Shown: positions 41,244 through 54,405 of the stretch, in pieces
Layout: each line of letters opens with the position of its first letter
Position numbering within the stretch: the first letter of the stretch is position 1
DNA from: CATQHD01 sp965243165
GTDB lineage: Bacteria; Actinomycetota; Acidimicrobiia; Spongiisociales; Spongiisociaceae
Assembly: GCA_965243165.1 (NCBI GenBank)
Contig: OZ251535.1
Span: 3,038,001-3,102,000 of the forward strand
Direction of reading: 5' to 3'
Length of the DNA stretch: 64,000 bases
Notes under the pieces: model-generated
Told to the model about the DNA's origin: nothing
Database searches by the model: none
Seen by the model: the letters and a program-made list of their open reading frames with translations, nothing else
Translations under genes and position numbers: made by a program

Positions 41244-41263
41244 CCGGGCGGCGGCGGCTCGGG

Positions 41264-42460
41264 TCAGAGCGAACCTGCGGCGGCGGCCAGCTCCTCGGCC
41301 CGGTCGGTTGCCTCCCAGGGAAAACCCGCCCGCCCGAAATGGCCGTAGGCCGCCGTCCGGGCGTAGATGGGCCGGCGGAGGTCCAGCTCCTTCAGGATGG
41401 CCGCCGGGCGGAAGTCGAAGAACTCCTCCACCAGCCTGCGCAGCTTGGCCGGGTCGATCGCCGAGGTGCCGAAGGTTTCGACGTCCACGGAGAAGGGCCG
41501 GGCCTGGCCGATGGCGTAGGCCACCTGCAGCTCGCAGCGGTCGGCCAGCCCGGCCGCCACCGTGTTCTTGGCCGCGTACCGGGCGTAGTAGGCGGCCGAC
41601 CGGTCGACCTTGGTTGGGTCCTTGCCCGAGAAGGCGCCGCCCCCGTGCCGGGCGTAGCCGCCGTAGGTGTCGACGATTATCTTGCGCCCGGTGAGCCCGG
41701 CGTCGGCCTGCGGGCCGCCGATCACGAAGCGGCCCGAGGGGTTCACGATCAGCTCGGTCTCGCTGTCTATCAGCTCGTGGCCGACCCCCTCCAGCACTTC
41801 GGCCCGGAGATCGCGCTCCAGCTCCGCCGTCGACACGCTCTCCGGATGGTGGGCGGAGATCAGCACCCGCCCGGCGCGCACCGGACGGGGGCCGTCGTAG
41901 GCCACGGTCACCTGGGTCTTGCCGTCCGGCCGCAGGTAGTAGAGCGGGCCGTTCTTCCTCACCTCGGCCAACCGTTCGGCCAGGCGGTGGGCCAGCTGGA
42001 TCGGGGCCGGCATCAGCTCTTGGGTCTCGCGCACCGCGCAGCCGAACATGAGGCCCTGATCGCCCGCCCCCACCCGGTCCAGCGGGTCGTGCGGCCTGCC
42101 TTTCCGCACCTCGAGCGCCTTCGAAACCGCTCCGCCTATGTCCGGGCTCTGCGGGTTGATCAGCACCTCCACCGAAACGGTGTCGGCGTGGAAATCGCGG
42201 CGGCGGTCGAAGGCGGGGCCGGTGTATCCGATATCCCGCAGCGCATCGCGCACCACCCCCTTGAGTTCGCCGCCGCCGAGCTCGGCCCGGCTGCCGACCT
42301 CGCCCCCCACGATCACCTTGGCGGAGGTGACCATCGTCTCACAGGCCACCCTCGCCTCCGAGTCGACGGCCAGCATGGCGTCCAAGACCGAATCCGAGAT
42401 GCGGTCGGCCGCCTTGTCGGGGTGCCCTTCGGTTACCGACTCACTGGTGAAGTAACGCAT
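41264..42460 (-). CDS. metK: S-adenosylmethionine synthase
   Basis: 398 residues with the family signatures FTSESVTEGHPDKAADRISD, GAGDQGLMFG, and GGGAFSGKDPTKVDRSAAY. It makes SAM from ATP and methionine. It lies between coaBC (33 nt upstream) and priA (20 nt downstream), the usual actinobacterial order. Confidence 0.97.
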   Translation of the reverse strand: MRYFTSESVTEGHPDKAADRISDSVLDAMLAVDSEARVACETMVTSAKVIVGGEVGSRAELGGGELKGVVRDALRDIGYTGPAFDRRRDFHADTVSVEVLINPQSPDIGGAVSKALEVRKGRPHDPLDRVGAGDQGLMFGCAVRETQELMPAPIQLAHRLAERLAEVRKNGPLYYLRPDGKTQVTVAYDGPRPVRAGRVLISAHHPESVSTAELERDLRAEVLEGVGHELIDSETELIVNPSGRFVIGGPQADAGLTGRKIIVDTYGGYARHGGGAFSGKDPTKVDRSAAYYARYAAKNTVAAGLADRCELQVAYAIGQARPFSVDVETFGTSAIDPAKLRRLVEEFFDFRPAAILKELDLRRPIYARTAAYGHFGRAGFPWEATDRAEELAAAAGSL

Positions 42461-42493
42461 AGCCGCCTCAGTATATGGAGGAATAGAGACCGT

Positions 42494-43720
42494 TCAGACC
42501 GCCCCGGCCCGCAGGCCGGCCACCTCCGACAGAATCTCCCCGGCCGCCTCCCGCTTGGTCATCAGCCCGAGATCCCGGCGGCGCCCGTCGGGGAAGATGA
42601 TGGACACCTCGTTGGTGTCGGCGCCGAACCCGCTGCCCGGGAGGGTTACGTCGTTGGCCGCGATGAAATCCACCCCGTAGGAGGCGGCCTTGCCGGCGGC
42701 GCGGTCCAACCCCCCGGTCTCGGCCGCGAACCCGACGACGATGGTCCCCGCCCTGACCCGCTCCACCAACCCGGCCAGGACGTTGGGGGTGGGTTCCAGG
42801 ACGATCTGCGGAGGTCCGTCGGCCCGGGCCAGCTTGGCTCCGGCCGGGCGGGCGGGGCGGAAATCGGCCACCGCCGCCGCCAGCACCGCCGCATCGATTG
42901 CCTCGGCCCGGCCCCACACCTCCCGCGCCATGTCCTCGGCGCTCTCCACCTCCACCGCCTCCACCCCGGCGGGGAGGCGGGGGGGCGGCGCGGCGGTCAC
43001 CAGCACTACCTGCGCCCCGCGGCGGGCGGCCTCGGCCGCCAGCTCGAACCCCATCTTCCCCGAGGAGCGGTTGCCCACGTAGCGGACCGGGTCGATCGCC
43101 TCCCGGGTGCCCCCCGCCGTAACCAGCACCGCCAGCCCCGCCAGGGAGGAGTCGAACACCCCCGCAACCGCCCTCAGTATCTCCTCCGGTTCGGCCATGC
43201 GCCCGGCCCCGGCGCCGCCTCCGGCCAACGCCCCCGAAACCGGGCCGACCAGCAGGCGGCCGTCGTCCGACAGGCGTTGGACGCTGCGCCGGACGGCGGG
43301 CTGTTCCCACATCTCGGTATGCATGGCGGGCGCCATCACCACCGGCCCGTCGAACGCCGCCGCGGTCGCGCAGAGAACGTCGCCGGCCATCCCCGCCGCC
43401 AACTTGGCCATCACGTTGGCGGTGGCGGGGGCCACCACCAAGGCGTCGGCCCAGGCGGCCATCTCGGTGTGGGGGCTCACCGAGGCGCCCCCGTACAGGG
43501 AGAGAACGGGCGGGCGGCCGGTAACCGCCCCCAGGCTCTGCGCCCCTACGAAGTGGAGGGATCCGGCGGTCATGACCGCCTGCACCTCGGCGCCCGCCTC
43601 GATCAGGCGGCGGGCCAGGTACACCGCCTTGTACGCCGCCACCCCGCCGGAAACCCCCAGCAGGAGGCGGCGGCCCGCCAAGGCCGAGGCTGGGTCAGAA
43701 GACCTCGCCGAGGAACTCAT
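42494..43720 (-). CDS. coaBC: Bifunctional phosphopantothenoylcysteine decarboxylase / phosphopantothenate-cysteine ligase
   Basis: 408 residues from the ATG at 43720 (GTG 43738 is an alternative). The CoaC half begins LLLGVSGGVAAYKAVYLARRL and has SPHTEMAAWADALVVAPATANVMAKLAAGMAGD and the catalytic APAMHTEMW. The CoaB half has VLVTAGGTREAIDPVRYVGNRSSGKMGFELA and a late GFAAETG. Both steps belong to coenzyme A synthesis. The start overlaps the rpoZ 3' end. Confidence 0.95.
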   Translation of the reverse strand: MSSSARSSDPASALAGRRLLLGVSGGVAAYKAVYLARRLIEAGAEVQAVMTAGSLHFVGAQSLGAVTGRPPVLSLYGGASVSPHTEMAAWADALVVAPATANVMAKLAAGMAGDVLCATAAAFDGPVVMAPAMHTEMWEQPAVRRSVQRLSDDGRLLVGPVSGALAGGGAGAGRMAEPEEILRAVAGVFDSSLAGLAVLVTAGGTREAIDPVRYVGNRSSGKMGFELAAEAARRGAQVVLVTAAPPPRLPAGVEAVEVESAEDMAREVWGRAEAIDAAVLAAAVADFRPARPAGAKLARADGPPQIVLEPTPNVLAGLVERVRAGTIVVGFAAETGGLDRAAGKAASYGVDFIAANDVTLPGSGFGADTNEVSIIFPDGRRRDLGLMTKREAAGEILSEVAGLRAGAV

Positions 43721-43976
43721 CGACGCCCGCCGCCTCACCCTCGCCGCTGCCTTCGGGCGCCGCCGCGACCAGCTTGTCGGCCGCGATCTCCTCCAAGGCG
43801 ATCGTGAGGGACTTGTGGCTCAGCGAGTGAACCTGGGGGGGCGCGTAGCGCCCTATGCCTTCGCCCAGCTGGGTGTAGTAGTTGTTGATCTGCCGAGCCC
43901 GGCGGGACGCCAGCACCACCAGGTTGAAACGCCCTCCGGTCTTCTCGGTGATTTGTTCGATGGGGGGGTCGATCAT
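43695..43976 (-). CDS. rpoZ: RNA polymerase omega subunit
   Basis: 93 residues. The core is GGRFNLVVLASRRARQINNYY (the usual RY.LV..A.kRAR.I..Y), and SLTIALEEIAADKL matches the omega C-terminal helix. It supports beta' folding and RNA polymerase assembly. It lies between gmk and coaBC, the standard arrangement. Confidence 0.93.
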   Translation of the reverse strand: MIDPPIEQITEKTGGRFNLVVLASRRARQINNYYTQLGEGIGRYAPPQVHSLSHKSLTIALEEIAADKLVAAAPEGSGEGEAAGVDEFLGEVF

Positions 43977-43980
43977 CTTC

Positions 43981-44625
43981 TCAGCTTTCCTCTGCCGTCC
44001 GGCCCGCCGGCGGGGGCCCGGATTCCTCCAGTATACCGGCGACCGCAGCTACGACCGCATCCAGCTCCTCGTTGACCACCTCGCAGCGGAAACGGCGCCG
44101 GCCTTCCTCCATCTGCTCTTCGGCCAAAGCCAGGCGCATGGCGATCTGTTCTTCGGACATGTCCCTCCGGCCTCTCATCCGCGCCTCCAGCTCCTCGAAG
44201 GAGGGGGGCATCACGAATATCGACACCGCATCGGGGTAGGCCTCCATCACCTGGACGGCACCGTCCACCTCGATGTCCAGCACCACGTCCTCCCCCGCCG
44301 CCAAGCGCTCGATCACCGGGGCTCGGGGGGTGCCGTAGCGGCTGCCGGCGAACTCGGCCCATTCGAGCATCCGGCCCTCCCGGACCATGGCCGAGAAGCC
44401 CTCCTCGTCGAGAAAGCGGTAGTCCACCCCGTCCGCCTCACCCGGCCGGGCCGGCCGGGTGGTGGCAGACACCGAAAAATAGAAAGGGAGGCGGGCGGCC
44501 AAGGCGCGGACGATCGTGTTCTTGCCCACGCCCGAAGGCCCGGAGATGATGACGAGCCGGCCGCGGCGGGGGGCCGCGGCGTCAGCTGCTGAACTCTTCG
44601 AGGAGGGCGGCGCGCTGTCGGTCAC
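43981..44625 (-). CDS. gmk: Guanylate kinase
   Basis: 214 residues from GTG 44625, which overlaps the mihF end; GTG/ATG candidates further up would overlap more. Motifs are the P-loop ISGPSGVGKNT, the GMP-binding SVSATTRPARPGEADGVDYRF, and LDIEVDGAVQV. It phosphorylates GMP to GDP. The P-loop has Asn where Ser or Gly is more usual. Confidence 0.95.
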   Translation of the reverse strand: MTDSAPPSSKSSAADAAAPRRGRLVIISGPSGVGKNTIVRALAARLPFYFSVSATTRPARPGEADGVDYRFLDEEGFSAMVREGRMLEWAEFAGSRYGTPRAPVIERLAAGEDVVLDIEVDGAVQVMEAYPDAVSIFVMPPSFEELEARMRGRRDMSEEQIAMRLALAEEQMEEGRRRFRCEVVNEELDAVVAAVAGILEESGPPPAGRTAEES

Positions 44626-44896
44626 CGAGGCCCCGGAGGCGCCGGTTCTCAGCAATGCCGAGATCTTCCATGATGCGCTTGGCCTTCACCTTGCCCACCT
44701 TCGGCATGGAAGAAAGCACCGCGCTGACCTTCGTCCCGGCAACGATCGGATCGTTGTCGGCCTTCTCGTACAAGTCGCTCAGCGAGAGGGATCCGTTCTT
44801 GAGCAGCTGCTTGACCTCGGCCCGCTTCTGACGGGCCATCGCCGCCTTCTCCAAGGCCTTGGCCCGCTGTTCTGCGGTCAACTGCGGAGGTGCCAT
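44582..44896 (-). CDS. mihF: Actinobacterial integration host factor
   Basis: 104 residues of the mIHF family, with RAKALEKAAMARQKRAEVKQLL, then LSSMPKVGKVKAKRIMEDLGI, a helix-two-turn-helix-like DNA-binding part. This nucleoid protein is found only in Actinobacteria and sits directly upstream of gmk as here. It compacts DNA and is essential in mycobacteria. A family A element lies 93 bp upstream. Confidence 0.95.
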   Translation of the reverse strand: MAPPQLTAEQRAKALEKAAMARQKRAEVKQLLKNGSLSLSDLYEKADNDPIVAGTKVSAVLSSMPKVGKVKAKRIMEDLGIAENRRLRGLGDRQRAALLEEFSS

Positions 44897-44989
44897 GTGT
44901 GTTCCTTGCCCTTTCCTCTTGGGTTTGCCTGCCGCACGGCCGCCCCGGGAATCCGCCCGGCGCCGCGCTCGGGGTGAACTCTAGCCAGA

Positions 44990-45201
44990 TCAACCCCGAT
45001 TGTTCATATCCACGCGGGGCGGGCCGCCGTCCGCGCCTGCTCACCAGCCTGTACCTCCAGACCCCGAACCGGCGGCGGCCGCCCGGCAGGTGAAACCTCG
45101 AGTTTCTGATCAGACAGTATCTCACTGTTATCACCCCAGGCCAGAGGGATGCAGGCGCGCATTCATCTGCCCGCCCCGCTCTCGTGAACTATCGGGGTCG
45201 A
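44990..45201. mobile_element. Small inverted-repeat element, family A (best-preserved copy)
   Basis: 212 bp. The left end TCAACCCCGATTGTTCA and the reverse complement of the right end (TCGACCCCGATAGTTCA) match at 15 of 17 positions. It shares interior blocks with 38602-38760 and 39200-39406. It encodes nothing. Its right end contains the last codons and the stop codon of pyrF (TAG at 45189-45191), so it is inserted exactly at the pyrF 3' end and separates pyrF from mihF. Confidence 0.8.
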
Positions 45202-45938
45202 GGGGCGGGCCGTAAACCGGCGCCTCCGAGAAGGCCGTCCAGCCCCGACAGGAGGGCGCGGGCCGCCTCGGCCGGATTCCGAGCTTTGGTGATGGCCCGG
45301 CCGATCACCAGATAGTCGGCCCCCAGCGCCGCCGCCCGGGCGGGGGTGTCGGTGCGGACCTGGTCGTTCCGGGACGCTCCGGCCGGGCGGATGCCCGGAA
45401 CCACCTTCAGAAGCCGGGGCGCCGCCTCGGACACCGCGCTCAGCTCCTGGGCCGAGGTGATGACCCCTTCGCATCCGGCTTCATCGGCCAGCCTGGCGCG
45501 CCGGACGGCCAGCCGGCCGGGGGTGGAGCTCACCCCGACCGCCGAGAGCTCGGCGCGGTCGAGGCTGGTCAACACGGTAACGGCCAAGACGCCCGCCGGG
45601 CGGGCGCCCGCCCCCTCTCGGAGGCCTTGCACCGCCGCCGCCAGCATCGGCCTGCCCCCGGCGGCGTGGACGGTTATCCACCGGGCGCCCGCCGCCCCCA
45701 AGCGGCAGGCGGCGGCCCGCACCGTATTGGGGATGTCATGCAGCTTGGCGTCGGCGAACACCGGTTTCCCCAGCCGGTCCAACACCCCGATGATGCTCGG
45801 CCCCGGCCCCGCCAACAGCTCCAGCCCCACCTTGTAGCCTCCCACATGGGGGGACAGCTCCTCGGCGAGGCGCACCGCCTCCTCGGCGGTGGGAACATCC
45901 AGGGCGGCCAGGATCGGATTGCAATTCTTGTCGGTCAT
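45189..45938 (-). CDS. pyrF: Orotidine 5'-phosphate decarboxylase
   Basis: 249 residues from the ATG at 45938, overlapping the pyrD stop (ATGA). It is the PyrF type with PILAALDVPTAEEAVRLAEEL, VFADAKLHDIPNTVRAA (catalytic DxKxxD), WITVHAAGG and VVPGIRPAGASRNDQVRTDTP. It makes UMP. The extreme C-terminus (PAPRPR and stop) is formed by the end of a family A element. Confidence 0.95.
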   Translation of the reverse strand: MTDKNCNPILAALDVPTAEEAVRLAEELSPHVGGYKVGLELLAGPGPSIIGVLDRLGKPVFADAKLHDIPNTVRAAACRLGAAGARWITVHAAGGRPMLAAAVQGLREGAGARPAGVLAVTVLTSLDRAELSAVGVSSTPGRLAVRRARLADEAGCEGVITSAQELSAVSEAAPRLLKVVPGIRPAGASRNDQVRTDTPARAAALGADYLVIGRAITKARNPAEAARALLSGLDGLLGGAGLRPAPRPR

Positions 45939-46884
45939 CGCCGTTCCTCTGTCATCTCGTTCACCTCCGTTTGTCGTCGATACGGCCTCACCGCACCTAC
46001 CAGCTCGGACAGTTTCTCCACCCCGTGCGCCCGGCACCAGCGGACCAGCTCCCGATGGATGCGGCGGGCGGCCCTGGGTTCGGCGAAATGGACGGTGCCG
46101 ACCGCCGCCGCCGACGCCCCGGCCAACAGATATTCCACCACATCGGCGCCCTTCCTGATGCCCCCGCAGCCTACGATCGGCAGCCCCGGCAGGGCGGCGG
46201 CCACCTCGATCACGCACCTGAGGGCGATCGGCTTCAGGGGGGGGCCGGAGTAGCCCCCGGTCATGGCCGCCAGGCGGGGCCGCCTGGTCTCGATGTCGAT
46301 GGCCGCCCCCCGGGCCGTGTTGGTGAGCACCACCCAGTCCGCCCCGGCGGACGCCGCCGCCCGGGCCACCGCCGCGATGTCGGAGGCGTCGGGGGAGAGC
46401 TTGGCCGACACCGGCGCCGCGACGGACCGCCGCACCGCTTCCACCGCCCGGGCGGAGGCCGCCGGGTCGAGGGCGGTCATCCCGCGCCCTTCGAGGTTGG
46501 GGCAGGAGAGGTTGACCTCCACCGCCTCGACCCCGGCCTCCTCCAGCACTCGGGCCGCCCGGGCGTATTCCTCAGGGGTGCGGCCCACCGCCGACCCCCA
46601 CACCGGGGCGCCCGCCCCGCCCAGCCGGGGGCCGAACTCGGCGGCCCAGGCCGCCGCGCCCGGATTCTGGATTCCAACGGCGTTGAGCATGCCCGCCCCC
46701 GCCGGGGCCAGCCGGGGCGGAGGGCGGCCGCTCCAGGGCTCGGGCGCCACCGATTTGGCCGCCAGCGCCCCGTAGTATTCGGGGCGGGCCGTTTCTGCGA
46801 AATCGACCGCGGAGCCCACCGTCCCCGAAGCGCCGATCAGCGGAGACCGCAGCTCGACAGGCCCCAAGGCGGTCGAGAGGTCCA

Positions 46885-46885
<1 letters not shown>
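45935..46885 (-). CDS. pyrD: Dihydroorotate dehydrogenase, class 1B-like
   Basis: 316 residues from the ATG at 46885, overlapping the carB stop by one base. Marks of class 1B are the catalytic Cys in VNLSCPNLEGRG, GGYSGPPLKPIALRCVIEVA, and VGCGGIRKGADVVEYLLAGASAAAVGT. It oxidises dihydroorotate to orotate. Class 1B enzymes normally need PyrK, an FAD/2Fe-2S partner encoded next to pyrD; none is in this operon. A partner elsewhere or another electron acceptor is needed. Confidence 0.92.
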
Positions 46886-51331
<4,446 letters not shown>

Positions 51332-51335
<4 letters not shown>

Positions 51336-52702
51336 GGACGGCACGAGGCTCCTCCCGGGGCCGGGGCTGCGGCCTGCCCTGCGTTCTCGGCGGGGCCGCA
51401 ATAGGTTATCCGGCCCTCGTAGAAGGTGTACCGCACCCGCCCGATCAAGGGCATTCCGGCGAAGGGCGAATTGGACGCCTTGGAAACGAAGCCCTCCGGC
51501 GTCCACTCCTCGTCCCAGGCCGCCGCCGCCAGGTTGGCGGGGGCGCCCGGCTCGATCCAACGGCCGTGGCGGCCGAGCGAAGCGACCGCCGCCGGAGCGG
51601 TCGACATCCTCGTGAACAGGAGGCGGGGGTCGGGGTCGAGGGCGGTGCGGACGGCGGCGAAGGCGGTCTCCAGCCCGGTCACCCCCCGGGGCGCCTCCTC
51701 GAAGGGGACGTCCTTCTCGCGGGCGGCGTGGGGGGCGTGGTCGGTGGCCACGGCGTCGATCACCCCCTCGGCCAGCGCCTCCGCCAAGACTTTCACATCG
51801 GAGCGGGGGCGCAGCGGCGGGTACATCTTGAACACCGGATCCAGGGAGGCCGCATGCCAGTCCGTGAACCAGAGATGGTGGGGGGCGGCTTCGGCGGTAA
51901 CCGCCAGGCCCCGCTCCTTGGCGGCGCGGACCAGGCCGACCGTTGCGGCGCAGCTCACGTGCTGAACGTGGTAGGGCGCCCCGGTCAGCTCGGCCAGGGC
52001 CAGGTCTCTGGCGACCGCCGCCGCCTCCGCCAGGGCGGGGATGCCCGCCATCCCGAGCAGGGAAGAAACCGCCCCCTCGTGCATGTGGCCGCCCCGGCTC
52101 AGCCCCGAATCCTCGGCGTGCTGGGCGACCACCCCGCCCCGCTCCCCCAGGTACTCCATGGCTCTGCGCAGCACTCCGGCGTCTTCGACCCCGTCCCCGT
52201 CGTCGGTGAACACCCGCACCCCGGCCTCCCAGAGCTCGTCGAGCCGGGCCAGGCGGGCCCCTTCCCGGCGGGCGGTGATGCATCCGGCGGGCGCCACCTC
52301 GACCAGGCCGGCCCGGCGGCCCCGCTCCGATATGTAACGGGCCAGGTGCCCGGCGTCGGTGGGGGGGTCGGTGTTGGGCATGGCCACCACCGCCGTGTAC
52401 CCGCCGGCCGCGGCGGCCGCCGAGCCGGAGGCGATGTCCTCCTTCCATTCCTGGCCGGGCTCGCGCAGGTGAGCGTGGAGGTCCACGAAACCGGGCCCGA
52501 GCACCAGGCCGGAGAGGTCGATCACCCGGCCCGGCGGCGGTGCGGTTTCTTTCCCGCCGGCCCGCTCCGAGGCGGGGACGACCGCCGCCACTTCGCCGCC
52601 GGACAAGACCACATCGGCTTCGGCGGCGCCGTCCGGAGTGAGGACGGTCGCGCCCCTGAGCAGGAGGGTTTCCGCCTGGGGACCCGGCGCCGGGGCCTTC
52701 AC
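51332..52702 (-). CDS. pyrC: Dihydroorotase
   Basis: 456 residues from GTG 52702, overlapping the pyrB stop (GTGA). It is the type I, AllB-like form: GPGFVDLHAHLREPGQEWKEDI (metal HxH), AMPNTDPPTD, HHLWFTD, and VIDAVATDHAPHAAREK (metal Asp). It closes carbamoyl-aspartate to dihydroorotate. Confidence 0.95.
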
Positions 52703-53607
52703 CCCCGGCCTCCCAGCAGCCGGAACAGCACCGCCATCCGCACCGCCACCCCGTTGGCCGCCTGGCCCTGCACCAGGCACCGGGGGTGATCGGCCACCTC
52801 TTCGGCGATCTCCACCCCCCGGTTCATCGGTCCGGGGTGCAGCACCACCGCCTGCGGCGGGAGCCGGTCGAAGCGCCGCCGGGTCATGCCGTAGCGGGAT
52901 GCGTATTCGGGCAGAGAAGGAAGCAGGGACAGCCCGCCCCGCTCGGCTTGGATGCGGAGCAGGTACACCGCATCCACCTCCCCGAGCACCTCGTCGAGGT
53001 CATAGGCGGCGCGGACGGGCCAGCCCTCGAGGCTGGCGGGCTGGAGGGTGGGGGGCGCCGCCAGGATCACCTGCGCACCCAGGGCGGTGAAGGCGAACAC
53101 GTTGGAGCGGGCCACGCGGGAGCGGCGGATGTCGCCCGCGACGGCGATCCGGAGTCCGTCCAAGCCGCCGAAGCGCTGCCGCAGGGTGAGGGCGTCCAGC
53201 AGGGCCTGGGTGGGGTGCTGGTGGGCGCCGTCGCCGGCGTTCACGACCGGAAGGCCGGTCCAGTCGGCGATCCGCCGGGGCGCGCCGGCGGCGCGGTGGC
53301 GGACCACCATCAGGTCGGCGCCCAGGGCCCGCAGAGTCAGGGCGGTGTCCTTCAGGCTCTCGCCTTTGGCCGCGGACGACCCCGCCGCCGAGAAGTTCAT
53401 GACATCGGCCGACAGGGCGCGGGCGGCCCGCTCGAAGGACAGGCGGGTGCGGGTGGAGTTCTCGAAGAACAGGTTGGCCACCAGCTTGCCTTGGAGGGCG
53501 GGCGCCTTGGGGATGGGGCGGGCGAGCACCCGGTTGAACTCGTCCGCCGAGTCGAGGAGTTCCTCCAGCTCCCGGCGGGAGGCGCCCTGGGTGGTGAGAA
53601 AGCTCAC
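52699..53607 (-). CDS. pyrB: Aspartate carbamoyltransferase catalytic subunit
   Basis: 302 residues from GTG 53607, overlapping the pyrR stop (GTGA). The carbamoyl-phosphate site FFENSTRTRLSFERAARAL is complete, with SSAAKGESLKDT, GDGAHQHPTQALLDALTL and VLHPGPMNRGVEI. No regulatory PyrI gene is present, as expected for Gram-positive types. Confidence 0.96.
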   Translation of the reverse strand: MSFLTTQGASRRELEELLDSADEFNRVLARPIPKAPALQGKLVANLFFENSTRTRLSFERAARALSADVMNFSAAGSSAAKGESLKDTALTLRALGADLMVVRHRAAGAPRRIADWTGLPVVNAGDGAHQHPTQALLDALTLRQRFGGLDGLRIAVAGDIRRSRVARSNVFAFTALGAQVILAAPPTLQPASLEGWPVRAAYDLDEVLGEVDAVYLLRIQAERGGLSLLPSLPEYASRYGMTRRRFDRLPPQAVVLHPGPMNRGVEIAEEVADHPRCLVQGQAANGVAVRMAVLFRLLGGRG

Positions 53608-54164
53608 GCCCGCCCCGCCGCACCGGCCCCCGCCGGCGCCGTTCCGGGGTGGATCCACACTCCGTCCTCTCCCCCGTCGATCTCGGCCAGGCGCACCGAG
53701 ACCCGCTCGGCGGGGGAAGTGGGCAGGTTCTTGCCCACGTGGTCGGGCCGGATGGGGAGCTGGCGGTGGCCGCGGTCCACCAGCACCGCCAGCCGCACCG
53801 CCGCCGGACGGCCGAAGGCGTTGAGGGCGTCGAGGGCGGCGCGCACGGTGCGCCCGGTGTAGAGGACGTCGTCCACCAGCACCGCAGTGCGGCCGCCGAC
53901 GTCCACCGGCAGGCGGGTGGCGGCCAAGGGCAGGGAGGGGCGGTCGGCCAGGTCGTCGCGGTACAGGCCGATGTCGAGGGCGCCCACCGGCGGCCCGGCC
54001 CCCTCCACATCCTCTATGACGGCGGCGATGCGGACGGCCAGCGGCGCCCCTCTGGTGTGGATGCCGACCAGCAGCGGGAGCCCGCCCTCAGACCCCTCCA
54101 CGATCTCGTGGGCCATCCGGCAGACGGCCCTCCTGACGGCGGCGGCGTCCATCACCAAGGGCAC
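53604..54164 (-). CDS. pyrR: PyrR, pyrimidine operon RNA-binding regulator / uracil phosphoribosyltransferase
   Basis: 186 residues from GTG 54164 (ATG 54152 is possible). It has the type I phosphoribosyltransferase PRPP loop AVLVDDVLYTGRTVRAALDAL, GIHTRGAPLAVRIA, and DRGHRQLPIRPDHVGKNLPTS, the PyrR-specific RNA-contact region. When UMP is high, PyrR binds the pyr mRNA leader and lowers expression. It is first in the pyr operon, 110 nt after a matching RNA motif (54275-54310). Confidence 0.94.
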   Translation of the reverse strand: MPLVMDAAAVRRAVCRMAHEIVEGSEGGLPLLVGIHTRGAPLAVRIAAVIEDVEGAGPPVGALDIGLYRDDLADRPSLPLAATRLPVDVGGRTAVLVDDVLYTGRTVRAALDALNAFGRPAAVRLAVLVDRGHRQLPIRPDHVGKNLPTSPAERVSVRLAEIDGGEDGVWIHPGTAPAGAGAAGRA

Positions 54165-54274
54165 GGCGCCCTCCGAAGAGGGTCACGGCCGCCGGAGCGG
54201 GGAGGGGGAAGCTGCGTCCTGCGGTGGAAGCCGGCCAAGATGCGCCCCGGCCTCCGCGCGTCCAAGCGCAACGG

Positions 54275-54310
54275 GTCTCCTTTCCGGCCTCACCGGACCG
54301 GTCTTAAAGG
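54275..54310 (-). promoter_or_regulatory. PyrR-binding RNA element in the pyr leader
   Basis: Read on the minus strand it is CCTTTAAGACCGGTCCGG followed by TGAGGCCGGAAAGGAGAC. This follows the PyrR target consensus of Bacillus and mycobacteria (TTTAA, GGTCC or AGTCC, then GAGGC, then AAGGAg), with the flanking parts able to pair (GGTCCGG with CCGGA). No terminator-antiterminator pair is evident between it and the GTG, so control may act on translation or on a structure I cannot resolve. Confidence 0.72.
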
Positions 54311-54405
54311 TACAGAGCCACTCTAGCGCGGTCCGGGCGGGCCGCGCCGGCCCCCGGCGGCCCGGTCCGCTTCCGGGAACGCCAATCTTCATCGCACCGC
54401 CGCCG

